Assembly: GCA_011049795.1 (NCBI GenBank)
Contig: DRHD01000380.1
Span: forward strand, 1 to 14,936
DNA length: 14,936 bases
Direction: 5' to 3'
Origin: Porticoccus sp.
Lineage (GTDB): Bacteria; Pseudomonadota; Gammaproteobacteria; Pseudomonadales; Porticoccaceae
The position numbers and the translations under genes were made by a program. Position 1 is the stretch's first letter. Every line of letters starts with the position of its first letter. Of this stretch, positions 1-8,107 are shown piece after piece. The notes beneath the pieces were generated by a model. It searched no databases, was not told where the DNA came from, and saw nothing but the letters and a program-made list of their open reading frames with translations.

Positions 1-1
1 C

Positions 2-367
2 GCCTATCCCGCGAATGAGGTTCGCGAGATCGATGTTCGGGGTCGTAATTTAGCCGAAGGTGTACCAAAAAGCTTTATCTTGAACAGCGATGAAATTCTG
101 GAAGCCCTCCAAGAGCCGTTGGCCGCTATTGTGCAAGCGGTAAAGCGTGTGTTGGAGCAATCGCCACCTGAATTGGCCTCAGATATCGCAGAAACTGGTA
201 TTGTGCTGACCGGTGGCGGCGCATTGTTGCGTGATCTGGATCGACTGCTGACCCATGAAACGGGGTTACCCGTGCTTGTAGCCGAGGATCCATTGACCTG
301 TGTTGCTCGTGGTGGTGGCAAGGCGCTGGATATGATGGATAAGCGCCGTATGCATGTTATGACCTGA
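2..367 (+). CDS. mreB: Rod shape-determining protein MreB, C-terminal part
   Basis: This is the last 121 residues of the bacterial actin homologue MreB; the 5' end lies before the window (about 347 residues is usual). MreB polymerises under the inner membrane and positions the elongation machinery that inserts side-wall peptidoglycan. Seen: the frame is open from base 2. It contains the actin-fold nucleotide-binding segment [17 protein letters not shown], followed by the family's closing block [24 protein letters not shown] and a TGA stop. It is followed 70 nt later by mreC and then mreD, the standard mreBCD cluster. An apparent internal TTG at base 80 is inside the conserved protein and is not a start. 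Identification is secure. Confidence 0.97.
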   Translation, partial: AYPANEVREIDVRGRNLAEGVPKSFILNSDEILEALQEPLAAIVQAVKRVLEQSPPELASDIAETGIVLTGGGALLRDLDRLLTHETGLPVLVAEDPLTCVARGGGKALDMMDKRRMHVMT

Positions 368-380
368 TTGTTTTGCTCTT

Positions 381-410
381 AGTGCATGACTTAATAGTAC
401 ATGACTTAAA
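381..410 (+). repeat. Two tandem 15-bp units in the mreB-mreC gap
   Basis: Bases 381-394 (AGTGCATGACTTAA) recur at 396-409 with one mismatch (AGTACATGACTTAA), a period of 15 bp. They sit between the mreB stop and the mreC ribosome-binding region. The repeat is seen directly. Any regulatory role is a guess. Confidence 0.6.
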
Positions 411-437
411 AACGTTCAATCATGATGGGGTGGAAGC

Positions 438-1292
438 ATCAAGAACCTCTTTTCCAAAGGCCCCTCACCCGCTCGACGTATGTTGTTGCTGGCTTTTGTC
501 GCGCTCCTATTACTTCTGATTGACTCCTATACCCGCTGGTTGCAACCGGCCCGCTATTGGCTGGCAGAGGTGACGACCCCCATTTATTGGCTGGCTAACC
601 TGCCCACCCGAATTGGTGAGCTGGGTGATGAGTCTATGGTGGGGCGTATAGCGTTAGAGGAAGAAAACGAGCACCTTCGAACTGAGCTATTAGTTCTTAA
701 GGGGCGCATGCAGAGGATGGCTGGACTAGTCGCTGAAAATGTTCGCCTGCGCAACCTTCTTAATGCGGCTGAACTGTTACAGGATAGCGTATTAGTGTCG
801 GAGCTGATTGGGGTTTCCCCTGATCCAACTCGGCATACTATTCTGATCAACCGAGGCGAAAATAGTGGTGTCTTTGTGGGGCAGTCATTACTTGATGCGG
901 ACGGTCTGATGGGACAGGTGGTCGAGGTTTACAGCAGCAGTAGCAAGGTGTTGTTGATCAGCGATAGTTCCCATGCATTGCCGGTTCAGATCTTGCGTAA
1001 TGGTGTGCGTTCTATTGCGGAAGGTCAGGGTGATTTCAAGCAGTTAGCGTTACGCCATGTGTCTCCCACGGCAGATATCAAAGTGGGGGATCAGCTGGTA
1101 AGTTCCGGGTTGGGTGACCGCTACCCTGTTGGTTACCCAGTAGGCGTGGTCACTTCAGTGAATATGGTGAGCGGCAGTGCTTACCTGAAAGTGTTGCTGG
1201 AACCTTCGGCTCGGATTGATCGCAGTCGTCATCTGCTGTTGTTATTCTCGACCGTAGAAGAGTTAGGGGCGGGTGACGATGCCCGAGAGTAA
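438..1292 (+). CDS. mreC: Rod shape-determining protein MreC, probable AUC start
   Basis: MreC is a bitopic inner-membrane protein whose periplasmic beta-domain links MreB to the PBP2/RodA elongation complex. From base 438 it has 284 residues: a short cytoplasmic stretch (IKNLFSKGPSPARR), a transmembrane helix (about 15-30), a coiled coil (about 66-115, rich in E/L/R) and the MreC beta-domain (about 118-275, with GENSGVFVGQ, GLMGQVVEV, LISDSSHALPVQ and VSSGLGDRYPVGYPVG). There is no long proline-rich tail like that of E. coli MreC. Start choice: residues 2-10 match the start of E. coli MreC (MKPIFSRGPS). The only in-frame codon at that place is ATC (438-440), preceded by a purine-rich GGGGTGGAAGC. 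An in-frame TGA lies at 423-425, and no ATG, GTG or TTG occurs between it and ATG 480. Starting at 480 would remove the conserved N-terminus and leaves no visible ribosome-binding site. It overlaps the start of mreD. The family is certain; the start is an inference. Confidence 0.95.
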   Translation: MKNLFSKGPSPARRMLLLAFVALLLLLIDSYTRWLQPARYWLAEVTTPIYWLANLPTRIGELGDESMVGRIALEEENEHLRTELLVLKGRMQRMAGLVAENVRLRNLLNAAELLQDSVLVSELIGVSPDPTRHTILINRGENSGVFVGQSLLDADGLMGQVVEVYSSSSKVLLISDSSHALPVQILRNGVRSIAEGQGDFKQLALRHVSPTADIKVGDQLVSSGLGDRYPVGYPVGVVTSVNMVSGSAYLKVLLEPSARIDRSRHLLLLFSTVEELGAGDDARE

Positions 1293-1785
1293 CCAGACAA
1301 GCTATCTATGGAGTATTGTTACTCTGTTATTAGCGTTATTGCTGCAAATTTTGCCCCTCTCAGAACCGTTGGTTTATTGGCGGCCACAATTTGTGTTGTT
1401 GTTGGTTTTTTACTGGCTGTTTCGAAGCCCGTTTAAGCATGGCATTGTTTTCGCGTGGCTGGCGGGCTTGTTACTTGATATTTTTATTGGGGAATTGTTT
1501 GGTCGCCATGCCATCGTCTTTGCACTTAGTGCCTATTTGTTGCAGCTCTTACAACAGCGGCTGCATCATTTTAGGGCGGTTCACCAAGCGGTACTGATAC
1601 TAGTATTGGTGCTAATGAGCCAATTACTGTTGCACAGTATTACGTTGCTATTACGCGCAAATTGGCAGGGTGATTTAGTCGTGATGCCAGCAGTGACCTC
1701 AGCGGTTATTTGGCCATTATTGGTATGGCTACTGAACCGTCTGATAGCGCCCCAATCAAGCCAGAATATGTCACCCAACCACTGA
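1279..1785 (+). CDS. mreD: Rod shape-determining protein MreD
   Basis: MreD is a small polytopic inner-membrane partner of MreC and the elongasome. The 168 residues are almost entirely hydrophobic, with about five or six predicted membrane helices. The family signature is visible: WRPQFVLLLVFYWLF, then GIVFAWLAGLLLDIFIGELFGRHAIVFALSAYLL, in which the GLLLD..G..FG.HA core is typical. The ATG at 1279 is preferred because AGGGG at 1265-1269 is well spaced; a GTG at 1273 would add two residues. The gene overlaps the end of mreC by 14 nt, which suggests translational coupling. Length is normal for the family. Confidence 0.95.
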   Translation: MPESNQTSYLWSIVTLLLALLLQILPLSEPLVYWRPQFVLLLVFYWLFRSPFKHGIVFAWLAGLLLDIFIGELFGRHAIVFALSAYLLQLLQQRLHHFRAVHQAVLILVLVLMSQLLLHSITLLLRANWQGDLVVMPAVTSAVIWPLLVWLLNRLIAPQSSQNMSPNH

Positions 1786-1871
1786 ACCGATGCTGCTGAT
1801 TAGTCCAGGTATCGTTAGATGTTGATACAGCCGATTCAAAAGAACCCTAGTTACCCGAGCCATAAGGTTAT

Positions 1872-2471
1872 ATGCATTTAGATCCAGCCTTTATTCTTGC
1901 TTCGGCCTCTCCGCGTCGTCGTGAATTATTGCAGCAGATTGGTTGCCATTTTTTGGTATCACCTGCTGAAATTGATGAGGAGGTCTTAGTTGGTGAATCA
2001 CCAGAAGACTACGTTAATCGAATGGCTCTGCAAAAGGCCCTAGCAGGTTGGCATGCCAATCAGAATAAGCAATTACCCGTGTTGGGAGCTGATACTACAG
2101 TAGTTTTGGGCAATGATATTTTTGGTAAGCCCTCTGGTCAGGAAGATGCAATTTCAATGCTATCGCAGCTTTCAGGGAAAACTCACCGAGTATTGTCATC
2201 AGTAGCGATGGTCCAGGGAGATAAACAACAGGTAGTGTTGTCAGAAACACGGGTGACATTCAGGCTGCTGGATAGTGATGAATGCCACCGTTATTGGCAG
2301 ACGGGAGAGCCCAGTGATAAAGCAGGTGCTTACGCTATACAGGGGTTGGGAGCAGTTTTTGTGACAGCAATTAATGGTAGTTATTCCGGGGTGGTGGGCT
2401 TGCCCTTGGCGGAAACTTGCACACTATTGGAAGTATTTGATATTTCTTGGTGGGTAGGACCCGAGAAATGA
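1872..2471 (+). CDS. maf: Maf/YhdE-type nucleoside triphosphate pyrophosphatase
   Basis: Maf-family enzymes hydrolyse dTTP, UTP and modified nucleotides to the monophosphate and pyrophosphate, limiting misincorporation. The protein has 199 residues, normal length. Motifs seen: LASASPRRRELL (residues 9-20, phosphate binding), GADTTVVL (72-79, with the catalytic-base candidate D74), GKP (85-87), SGKTHRV (101-107) and SDKAGAYAIQG (148-158). The order mreD-maf-rng and the overall pattern favour the YhdE (dTTPase/UTPase) branch over the YceF (m7GTP) branch, but subtype cannot be proven here. AAGG just before the ATG at 1872 is the likely ribosome-binding site. Its TGA shares ATGA with the start of rng. 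Confidence 0.95.
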   Translation: MHLDPAFILASASPRRRELLQQIGCHFLVSPAEIDEEVLVGESPEDYVNRMALQKALAGWHANQNKQLPVLGADTTVVLGNDIFGKPSGQEDAISMLSQLSGKTHRVLSSVAMVQGDKQQVVLSETRVTFRLLDSDECHRYWQTGEPSDKAGAYAIQGLGAVFVTAINGSYSGVVGLPLAETCTLLEVFDISWWVGPEK

Positions 2472-3940
2472 GTTCAGAAATTTTGATCAATGTTTCTCCA
2501 ATGGAGACTCGTGTTGCGCTGGTGGAAAATGGCGTTTTGCAGGAAGTGGGTGTGGAGCGCGAACTGAGCCGAGGCATCGTTGGCAATATCTACAAGGGTA
2601 AGGTGGTCAGGGTGTTGCCTGGGATGCAGGCAGCCTTCATTGATCTTGGACTAGAAAAGGCCGGATTCATCCATGTGGATGATATTCAGCAGGCAAGGAG
2701 TGACGAAGGTTGCGCTGGTAACGGAAATGGCCCTGACATAAGGCAGTTCCTGCGCGAAGGACAGTCGGTGGTAGTGCAGGTGATTAAGGATCCTATTAGC
2801 ACCAAAGGTGCTCGCCTAACCACAGAGCTTTCTGTGTCTTCCCGTTTCTTGGTTTATATGCCGAATGTGACGCATATTGGTGTTTCCCAACGGATTGAGG
2901 ATGAGGGCGAGCGTGAACGTTTACGGCAACAGTTAAGCTTGGCGTTAGCGGATAGCAATACGGGTGGAGGCTACATCATTCGCACGGCTGCTGAAGGTGT
3001 CGAGGCTGAGGAGCTGGCCAGAGAGGTGAAATTCCTACAGCAGCTTTGGCAGCATATTTTGGAAACGACTAAACCATTGAAGGCGCCTGCCGTCATCTAT
3101 GAAGATTTACCGATGTTTCTACGCACCATGCGTGACATGGCGCAGCCGCAGGTGGAAAAGGTACGGGTAGATTCTAAAAAAGCACATACCAAGCTCTGTG
3201 AGTTTGCTCGACAGTTCAATCCAGAACTGGAACCACTCATTGAATACTACTCTGCAGATCAACCACTTTTTTATTTGTATGGTGTAGACGATGAAATCAC
3301 CAGGGCATTGGAAAAAAAGGTTCAGCTTAAATCCGGTGGTTATTTAATTATTGAGCAGACCGAAGCAATGACGACGGTAGATGTAAATACCGGAGCATTT
3401 GTGGGTCGTCGCAATCTGGAAGAGACAACCTTTAAAACCAATCTGGAGGCGGCGGCGGCTATTGCGCGTCAGCTACGACTACGTAATCTGGGTGGTATTA
3501 TTATTATCGATTTTATCGATATGTTGGAACTCGATCATCAAAGCCAAGTAATGCATACGCTTGAAAAGGCTTTAGCGCGGGATCGGGCTAAGACGAGAAT
3601 AGCTAATATTTCACAGCTGGGGTTGGTGGAAATGACCCGGAAAAGAACCAGTGAAAGCCTGGGCCAGGTACTCTGTCAGTTTTGCCCTACTTGTGATGGT
3701 AAGGGGGCATTGAAATCGGCGGAAACTATTTGTAACGAAATTTTTCGGGAAATTCTTCGAGAAACACGAGCGTTTGAATGTGACGGATTTCTTGTACTGG
3801 CCGCTCAGGCAGTTATCGACCGGTTGCTGGATGAAGACTCTTCTTATGTGGGTGATTTGGAAGAATTTACTGGACGCACTATACAGTTCCGGGTTGAGAG
3901 TATGTACACCCCTGATCAGTTCGACATTATTCCCGCGTAG
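2468..3940 (+). CDS. rng: Ribonuclease G
   Basis: RNase G is the RNase E paralogue that trims the 5' end of 16S rRNA and takes part in mRNA decay in the cytoplasm. The protein has 490 residues; E. coli RNase G has 489. Domains seen: an S1 RNA-binding domain (about 38-125, GIVGNIYKGKVVRVLPGMQAAFIDLG), the 5'-sensor/RNase H-like region, the DNase I-like catalytic domain with metal ligands D305 (TTVDVNTGAFVG) and D348 (GIIIIDFIDM), and the Zn-link CPTC (C406, C409). It ends near residue 490 without the long disordered scaffold tail of RNase E, which supports RNase G. The ATG at 2468 aligns with family N-termini and overlaps the maf stop by 4 nt (ATGA); an upstream GTG at 2447 would lie well inside maf and adds unconserved residues. 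Confidence 0.97.
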   Translation: MSSEILINVSPMETRVALVENGVLQEVGVERELSRGIVGNIYKGKVVRVLPGMQAAFIDLGLEKAGFIHVDDIQQARSDEGCAGNGNGPDIRQFLREGQSVVVQVIKDPISTKGARLTTELSVSSRFLVYMPNVTHIGVSQRIEDEGERERLRQQLSLALADSNTGGGYIIRTAAEGVEAEELAREVKFLQQLWQHILETTKPLKAPAVIYEDLPMFLRTMRDMAQPQVEKVRVDSKKAHTKLCEFARQFNPELEPLIEYYSADQPLFYLYGVDDEITRALEKKVQLKSGGYLIIEQTEAMTTVDVNTGAFVGRRNLEETTFKTNLEAAAAIARQLRLRNLGGIIIIDFIDMLELDHQSQVMHTLEKALARDRAKTRIANISQLGLVEMTRKRTSESLGQVLCQFCPTCDGKGALKSAETICNEIFREILRETRAFECDGFLVLAAQAVIDRLLDEDSSYVGDLEEFTGRTIQFRVESMYTPDQFDIIPA

Positions 3941-4183
3941 CTGGGACAGGGTGTGCTGGTGAGATATACCCTTGCACCGTTTTTTATTTAGTCATCGCTC
4001 ACGTATCATGGTCGCTATAATGACAACAGTATTAATTTTCCTCTTGGGAGCAAGGCTTCGCACGATGTGTGCTCAGGGTGGTGCTCCTCCAGGTTGGTTT
4101 TCCTTGATGGTTTTTCGGGTTCTGTGTTGTACACAGTTGGCCCCATCGTGCCAAGCAAGTGATTTAGGTGTTAGGAGCACATT
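3941..4183 (+). other. Intergenic region between rng and yhdP, possible promoter and leader
   Basis: This 243-nt gap is long for an otherwise compacted cluster. It contains a perfect TATAAT at 4016-4021 but no convincing -35 box at 16-18 nt upstream. A small hairpin, CTGTGT-TGT-ACACAG, lies at 4122-4136 with no T-tract after it, so it is not a standard terminator. The yhdP ribosome-binding site TAGGAG lies at 4172-4177. A separate promoter for yhdP is plausible but unproven. I see no convincing coding gene. Confidence 0.4.
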
Positions 4184-7100
4184 TTGAACGGAGTCCGACT
4201 GCTGAGAGGGATTGTCAGGAAAATTCTACTACTATCGGCATTTTTGGTGATTGCCCTTGCCTTGTTGGTCTCTGCGGGCAGGGAAACCATTGATGAGTTA
4301 GACCGATATCGTTCGAGCATTAATTCTTACGCCTCTACATTGTTGGGTCTTGGGCTGGATAGCCAGGAGTTGCAGGGTGAATGGCACCAGCTGACACCAC
4401 GGATAACCGCTAAAGACTTGTCTATCTACGGGCCGGACCAGCAGAAACCAGCCATTACGCTAGACTACGTAACCCTTGATCTGGACTTGATACAAAGTGT
4501 TCTCTCCCGGCACGTGGTCTGGCGTGAGCTTCAGTTAGGCAGAGTTAATCTGACCGCGAGGGAGGATGCCGAAGGTAACTGGACGATTGCTGGGTTACCC
4601 CTGAGTGGTAGCGGTGATAGCAGTGGCTTACTGGATGTATTGTTTGATAGCGCTTACCTTGAGATTGAGCTGGTTTCTCTGTCACTAGTGTTTTTCTCAG
4701 GCACTGAGGAGGTGCTGGAAGCCCGTAATATTCTTCTGGAAAACAGCGGTGGTTTCCATCGGTTGTTGGCCGCAGTAAATCTGGCGGGTACGGAGCAATC
4801 GGCTGAATTGATTGTCGAGGGTCGAGGCGACCGCCGTGACTTTAAAAACTTTGATGGCCGTGGATATTTGAAACTCAATCGTATCGATTTCAGTGGCTCA
4901 CTGAATGCCCTAGCTAAGGGGTGGTTCCCAGAGATTGTTGAGCGTATCGGCAACATTGAAACTGATATCAAAGGTGAGGTTTGGATCAACCTTGTGGAGG
5001 GCGGTAAGGCCAATTTGGTGGGTCGGATCTCTGCTGCTGAAGTGCCTCTGAACTGGCTGGAGGATGTGGCGCCTTTAACTAATTTCAAGACGGAAATGAC
5101 AGGCTGGTTTCATCTGGGCGAAGACTGGGGCCTGCGTTTGCAGGGCCTAGATTTTGACTGGGATGAACTGAAAATTGAACCACTCGATATTAATTTTCGC
5201 CAGGCAGTAGGTGCTGAGTGGGACAATGGGTCACTGGCTGTTAGTCAAATAAACTTATCGCTGCTGGATGACTTGCTGGTAAAAGCCAGACTGGCTCCAG
5301 ATGCCATAGTCGATATTGTGCAACAGCTTCAACCAATGGGAAATATCAATTCTCTTCACTTGGATTTATCCTTGGAAAATGAGACGCCCGATGTCCAGAT
5401 GCGGGCCAATCTGGATAATGTTTCCGTCTCCTCCTGGCGCGGGGCACCCGCAATCCGTCATATTAATGGTTATATCGAAGTCCATAATGAGACTGGTTTT
5501 GTTGAACTGGATAGTCCGGATGGTTTTGCTCTGCACTATCCTCAAGTGTTTGATGACTACATGGAACACAGTGCGATTAGAGGGCAGGTGAAGTGGCGTT
5601 GGGATGAAGTAAGCAGTTCCGTAAAGGTATCCAGTGGTCCACTTGAATTTGGTGGAGAGGAAGGGCTGGGACGGGCCTATTTCTACCTTGATCTTCCCTT
5701 TGGTCAGACAGAGGGTCAGCCAGATGACAAGCCTGAAATGTATTTGTCAGTGGGGGTTAATAACACGCACTCTCGTTATCGAAACCGCTATTTACCCAAA
5801 AACTTGAGTGTAGGACTTCTAGATTGGCTCGATCAATCCGTAGGTGATACTTCCATTCCCGAAATGGGCTTCATCTGGAGGGGCGCGCTATCAGGGGGTG
5901 ATGTCGACCTGCATTCACTTCAGCTTTACCTGAATCTTGCTGATGGAAATTTGAAGTTCCATTCGGACTGGCCCGCCTTGAAGCAGCTAGATGCTGTTCT
6001 GACACTTGATGACAAAGAGCTGGATGCTGAGATCAACACCGCCGTCCTAGGTAGAGCCCATGTGAAGCACAGTGAGGTCCGTGTACGCCCGGCACCGGAG
6101 GGTAAGGGCCTAGAGTTACTGATTGGTGGTGATATAGATGCTGATATTGGCGATGCCATTAATGTGTTAGCACAGTCACCGCTGAAGTCCCGGGTTGAGG
6201 GGCTTTTGGGGTGGGATATATCAGGTGATAGTCAGATCAATTTGGATCTTACGATTCCCCTGTCAGCGGGCGCGGCTGGTGGCTCTTATCATGTTGATAC
6301 CAGATTGTCCCAAGTGCGAATGGCCTTACCTGATTCGGAGTTTGCTTTTGAACAACTCCAGGGTGTTCTCAGTTATCGCAATGGCAAGGGACTTTTTTCT
6401 CGTGAAATAAAGGGGCGCTTCTGGGATGAACCGATGATAGCTAGCCTTGTTACCAAGCAGGATAACCTTTCTGTTGATATAAACGGGCGTCTCTCCAGGT
6501 CGGTACTGGACAAGTTCCTCAACCTTTCATTAGATCAGGTATTTCAGGGAAAAACGGATGTCCAGGCCAATGTATTGGTACCGTTGGAGGATAGTACATC
6601 TCCCCTGCGATTGACCATGAATAGCCAGTTACAAGGAGTGGTGATTAATCTTCCCGCGCCTTTTGGTAAAGAGCTTGATAGCCGGAGAGGTATAACGTCC
6701 ACAGTAGAATTTTCTGACCATTTAGATATTGAAGTGTCAATGGGTGAAGGCATTCAAGCACACCTAATACAGAAGGATGGTGTTTTGGTTCGTGGGTTGC
6801 TGGCCCTGGACAGCAAACAAACGGCCTTACCAGAAGTAGGGCAATTTATGGTCACCGGTCATCTGGAGCATTTCAGTCTTTCTGAGTGGCAGTCCGCCGT
6901 TTCGCCATTGCTGAGTGACGCCGGCGATACGATTGACTCCGACGAGTCCCTCAAGCCGGTATTTGATATCAAAATTGACGAGCTCGATGTAGCGGGTCTC
7001 TCAGTTGAGCAAGCTATGGTGACGGGGCGTTATCAAGATGAAGGGTGGCAGATTGGCGTTAATAGTGACCTTGTCGCTGGTCAGATTCTTATCCCTCAGG

Positions 7101-8107
7101 ATACTGCATCGCCCATGGTGCTTGACTTGGAAAGGTTGTCGTTGCCAACACCTACGGAAGCAGGTGGTGATGCTGATGCCCTTGACCCAATGAGCCTGCC
7201 CCACCTGCAATTATCCGTAAAAAACTTCAGCGTTGGCAATAAGCTTTTTGGTGAGGCCAGCTTCTTGATGGAGCCACAGTCAAATGGTGTGAGAATTTCT
7301 GGTATAGATGCCAATCTTCTGGGTTTGCAGGTAGGTGGTGAAGAATATGATACTAGCCTGGAGTGGACGTTGGAGGATGGACGTCACCGCACATTGGTTG
7401 ACGGCCTGTTGCGTGCGGGTGATTTGGGCGATGTGATGGAGGCTTGGGGGTTACCTGAGATTCTGGATAGTGATGAGGCCCATTTTTTTACGGAGATGAC
7501 CTGGCCTGGCAGGCCATGGGAAATTTCAACGACAACCATGAAGGGAACCATGTCCCTCCAATTGCAGAAAGGCCGTTTTTACCAAGCCCCAAAAGGCGCC
7601 ACCAAGCAGATGATACGCCTAATCAGCCTGTTCAACTTTGATAACTGGATGCGGCGTTTACGCCTGGATTTTTCTGATTTATTCGAGGAAGGTATGAGTT
7701 ATGACGAAATGCATGGCGGCCTGATATTTGATGAAGGCACATTGACCTTTGATGCGCCCATTGTTGTGAAGCTCCCCTCTGGTCGAGTCAGGCTGGAGGG
7801 TGTTGCCGATTTAATTTCAGAAGACATCGATGCTCATCTAGTGACCACCTTGCCTTTTGGTACTAACTTGCCTTGGATCGTAGCTCTGGCTGGCGGTCTT
7901 CCCGCCGCAGCAGGGGTGTATGTCACCGGCAAACTATTTAAGAAACAAGTGGATAAGCTGTCCAGTATTAGCTATCGCATTACGGGATCCTGGAATGATC
8001 CCGAGATTGTGGTGGAGAGAGTTTTCAGTGATAGCACCTCCAGTAATAAAAAATCGAATAATAAGAGTGGTAGCTCCACAAGTGATTCGGAAGAGAGTGA
8101 CCAGTGA
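4184..8107 (+). CDS. yhdP: YhdP-type AsmA-like envelope protein
   Basis: YhdP is one of the large AsmA-like proteins that bridge the periplasm and carry phospholipids towards the outer membrane, working partly redundantly with TamB and YdbH in E. coli. The protein has 1307 residues, close to the 1266 of E. coli YhdP. Seen: one N-terminal transmembrane helix (about residues 12-30), a very long stretch of alternating beta-strand character (expected to form a hydrophobic groove), and a C-terminal AsmA-like block with KGRFYQAPKGATKQMIRLISLFNFDNWMRRLRLDFSDLF-type composition and PFGTNLPWIVALAGGLPAAAGV. The last roughly 25 residues are a Ser/Asn/Lys/Glu low-complexity tail. The TTG start at 4184 follows TAGGAG with 6 nt spacing and places the membrane helix at the usual distance. 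Its stop overlaps the next gene by 4 nt (GTGA), suggesting coupling. Confidence 0.93.
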   Translation: MNGVRLLRGIVRKILLLSAFLVIALALLVSAGRETIDELDRYRSSINSYASTLLGLGLDSQELQGEWHQLTPRITAKDLSIYGPDQQKPAITLDYVTLDLDLIQSVLSRHVVWRELQLGRVNLTAREDAEGNWTIAGLPLSGSGDSSGLLDVLFDSAYLEIELVSLSLVFFSGTEEVLEARNILLENSGGFHRLLAAVNLAGTEQSAELIVEGRGDRRDFKNFDGRGYLKLNRIDFSGSLNALAKGWFPEIVERIGNIETDIKGEVWINLVEGGKANLVGRISAAEVPLNWLEDVAPLTNFKTEMTGWFHLGEDWGLRLQGLDFDWDELKIEPLDINFRQAVGAEWDNGSLAVSQINLSLLDDLLVKARLAPDAIVDIVQQLQPMGNINSLHLDLSLENETPDVQMRANLDNVSVSSWRGAPAIRHINGYIEVHNETGFVELDSPDGFALHYPQVFDDYMEHSAIRGQVKWRWDEVSSSVKVSSGPLEFGGEEGLGRAYFYLDLPFGQTEGQPDDKPEMYLSVGVNNTHSRYRNRYLPKNLSVGLLDWLDQSVGDTSIPEMGFIWRGALSGGDVDLHSLQLYLNLADGNLKFHSDWPALKQLDAVLTLDDKELDAEINTAVLGRAHVKHSEVRVRPAPEGKGLELLIGGDIDADIGDAINVLAQSPLKSRVEGLLGWDISGDSQINLDLTIPLSAGAAGGSYHVDTRLSQVRMALPDSEFAFEQLQGVLSYRNGKGLFSREIKGRFWDEPMIASLVTKQDNLSVDINGRLSRSVLDKFLNLSLDQVFQGKTDVQANVLVPLEDSTSPLRLTMNSQLQGVVINLPAPFGKELDSRRGITSTVEFSDHLDIEVSMGEGIQAHLIQKDGVLVRGLLALDSKQTALPEVGQFMVTGHLEHFSLSEWQSAVSPLLSDAGDTIDSDESLKPVFDIKIDELDVAGLSVEQAMVTGRYQDEGWQIGVNSDLVAGQILIPQDTASPMVLDLERLSLPTPTEAGGDADALDPMSLPHLQLSVKNFSVGNKLFGEASFLMEPQSNGVRISGIDANLLGLQVGGEEYDTSLEWTLEDGRHRTLVDGLLRAGDLGDVMEAWGLPEILDSDEAHFFTEMTWPGRPWEISTTTMKGTMSLQLQKGRFYQAPKGATKQMIRLISLFNFDNWMRRLRLDFSDLFEEGMSYDEMHGGLIFDEGTLTFDAPIVVKLPSGRVRLEGVADLISEDIDAHLVTTLPFGTNLPWIVALAGGLPAAAGVYVTGKLFKKQVDKLSSISYRITGSWNDPEIVVERVFSDSTSSNKKSNNKSGSSTSDSEESDQ

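Noticed and set aside
1786..1871. Possible promoter (TTGATA at 1822-1827) before maf
   Set aside because: No acceptable -10 box at 16-18 nt downstream; the gap is short and co-transcription with mreD is enough.
3972..4187. Open frame of 71 codons starting TTG between rng and yhdP
   Set aside because: No ribosome-binding site, unusual composition with scattered Cys and Arg, no family resemblance, and its end overlaps the yhdP start. Treated as non-coding leader.
4654..5088. Minus-strand open frame of 144 codons inside yhdP
   Set aside because: Ser/Arg/Pro-rich translation typical of a shadow frame; yhdP is coding on the other strand throughout.
7502..7516. Odd-length palindrome TGGCCTG-G-CAGGCCA within yhdP
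   Set aside because: It is inside coding sequence, encodes ordinary YhdP residues, has no T-run and no second copy noticed. Likely chance.
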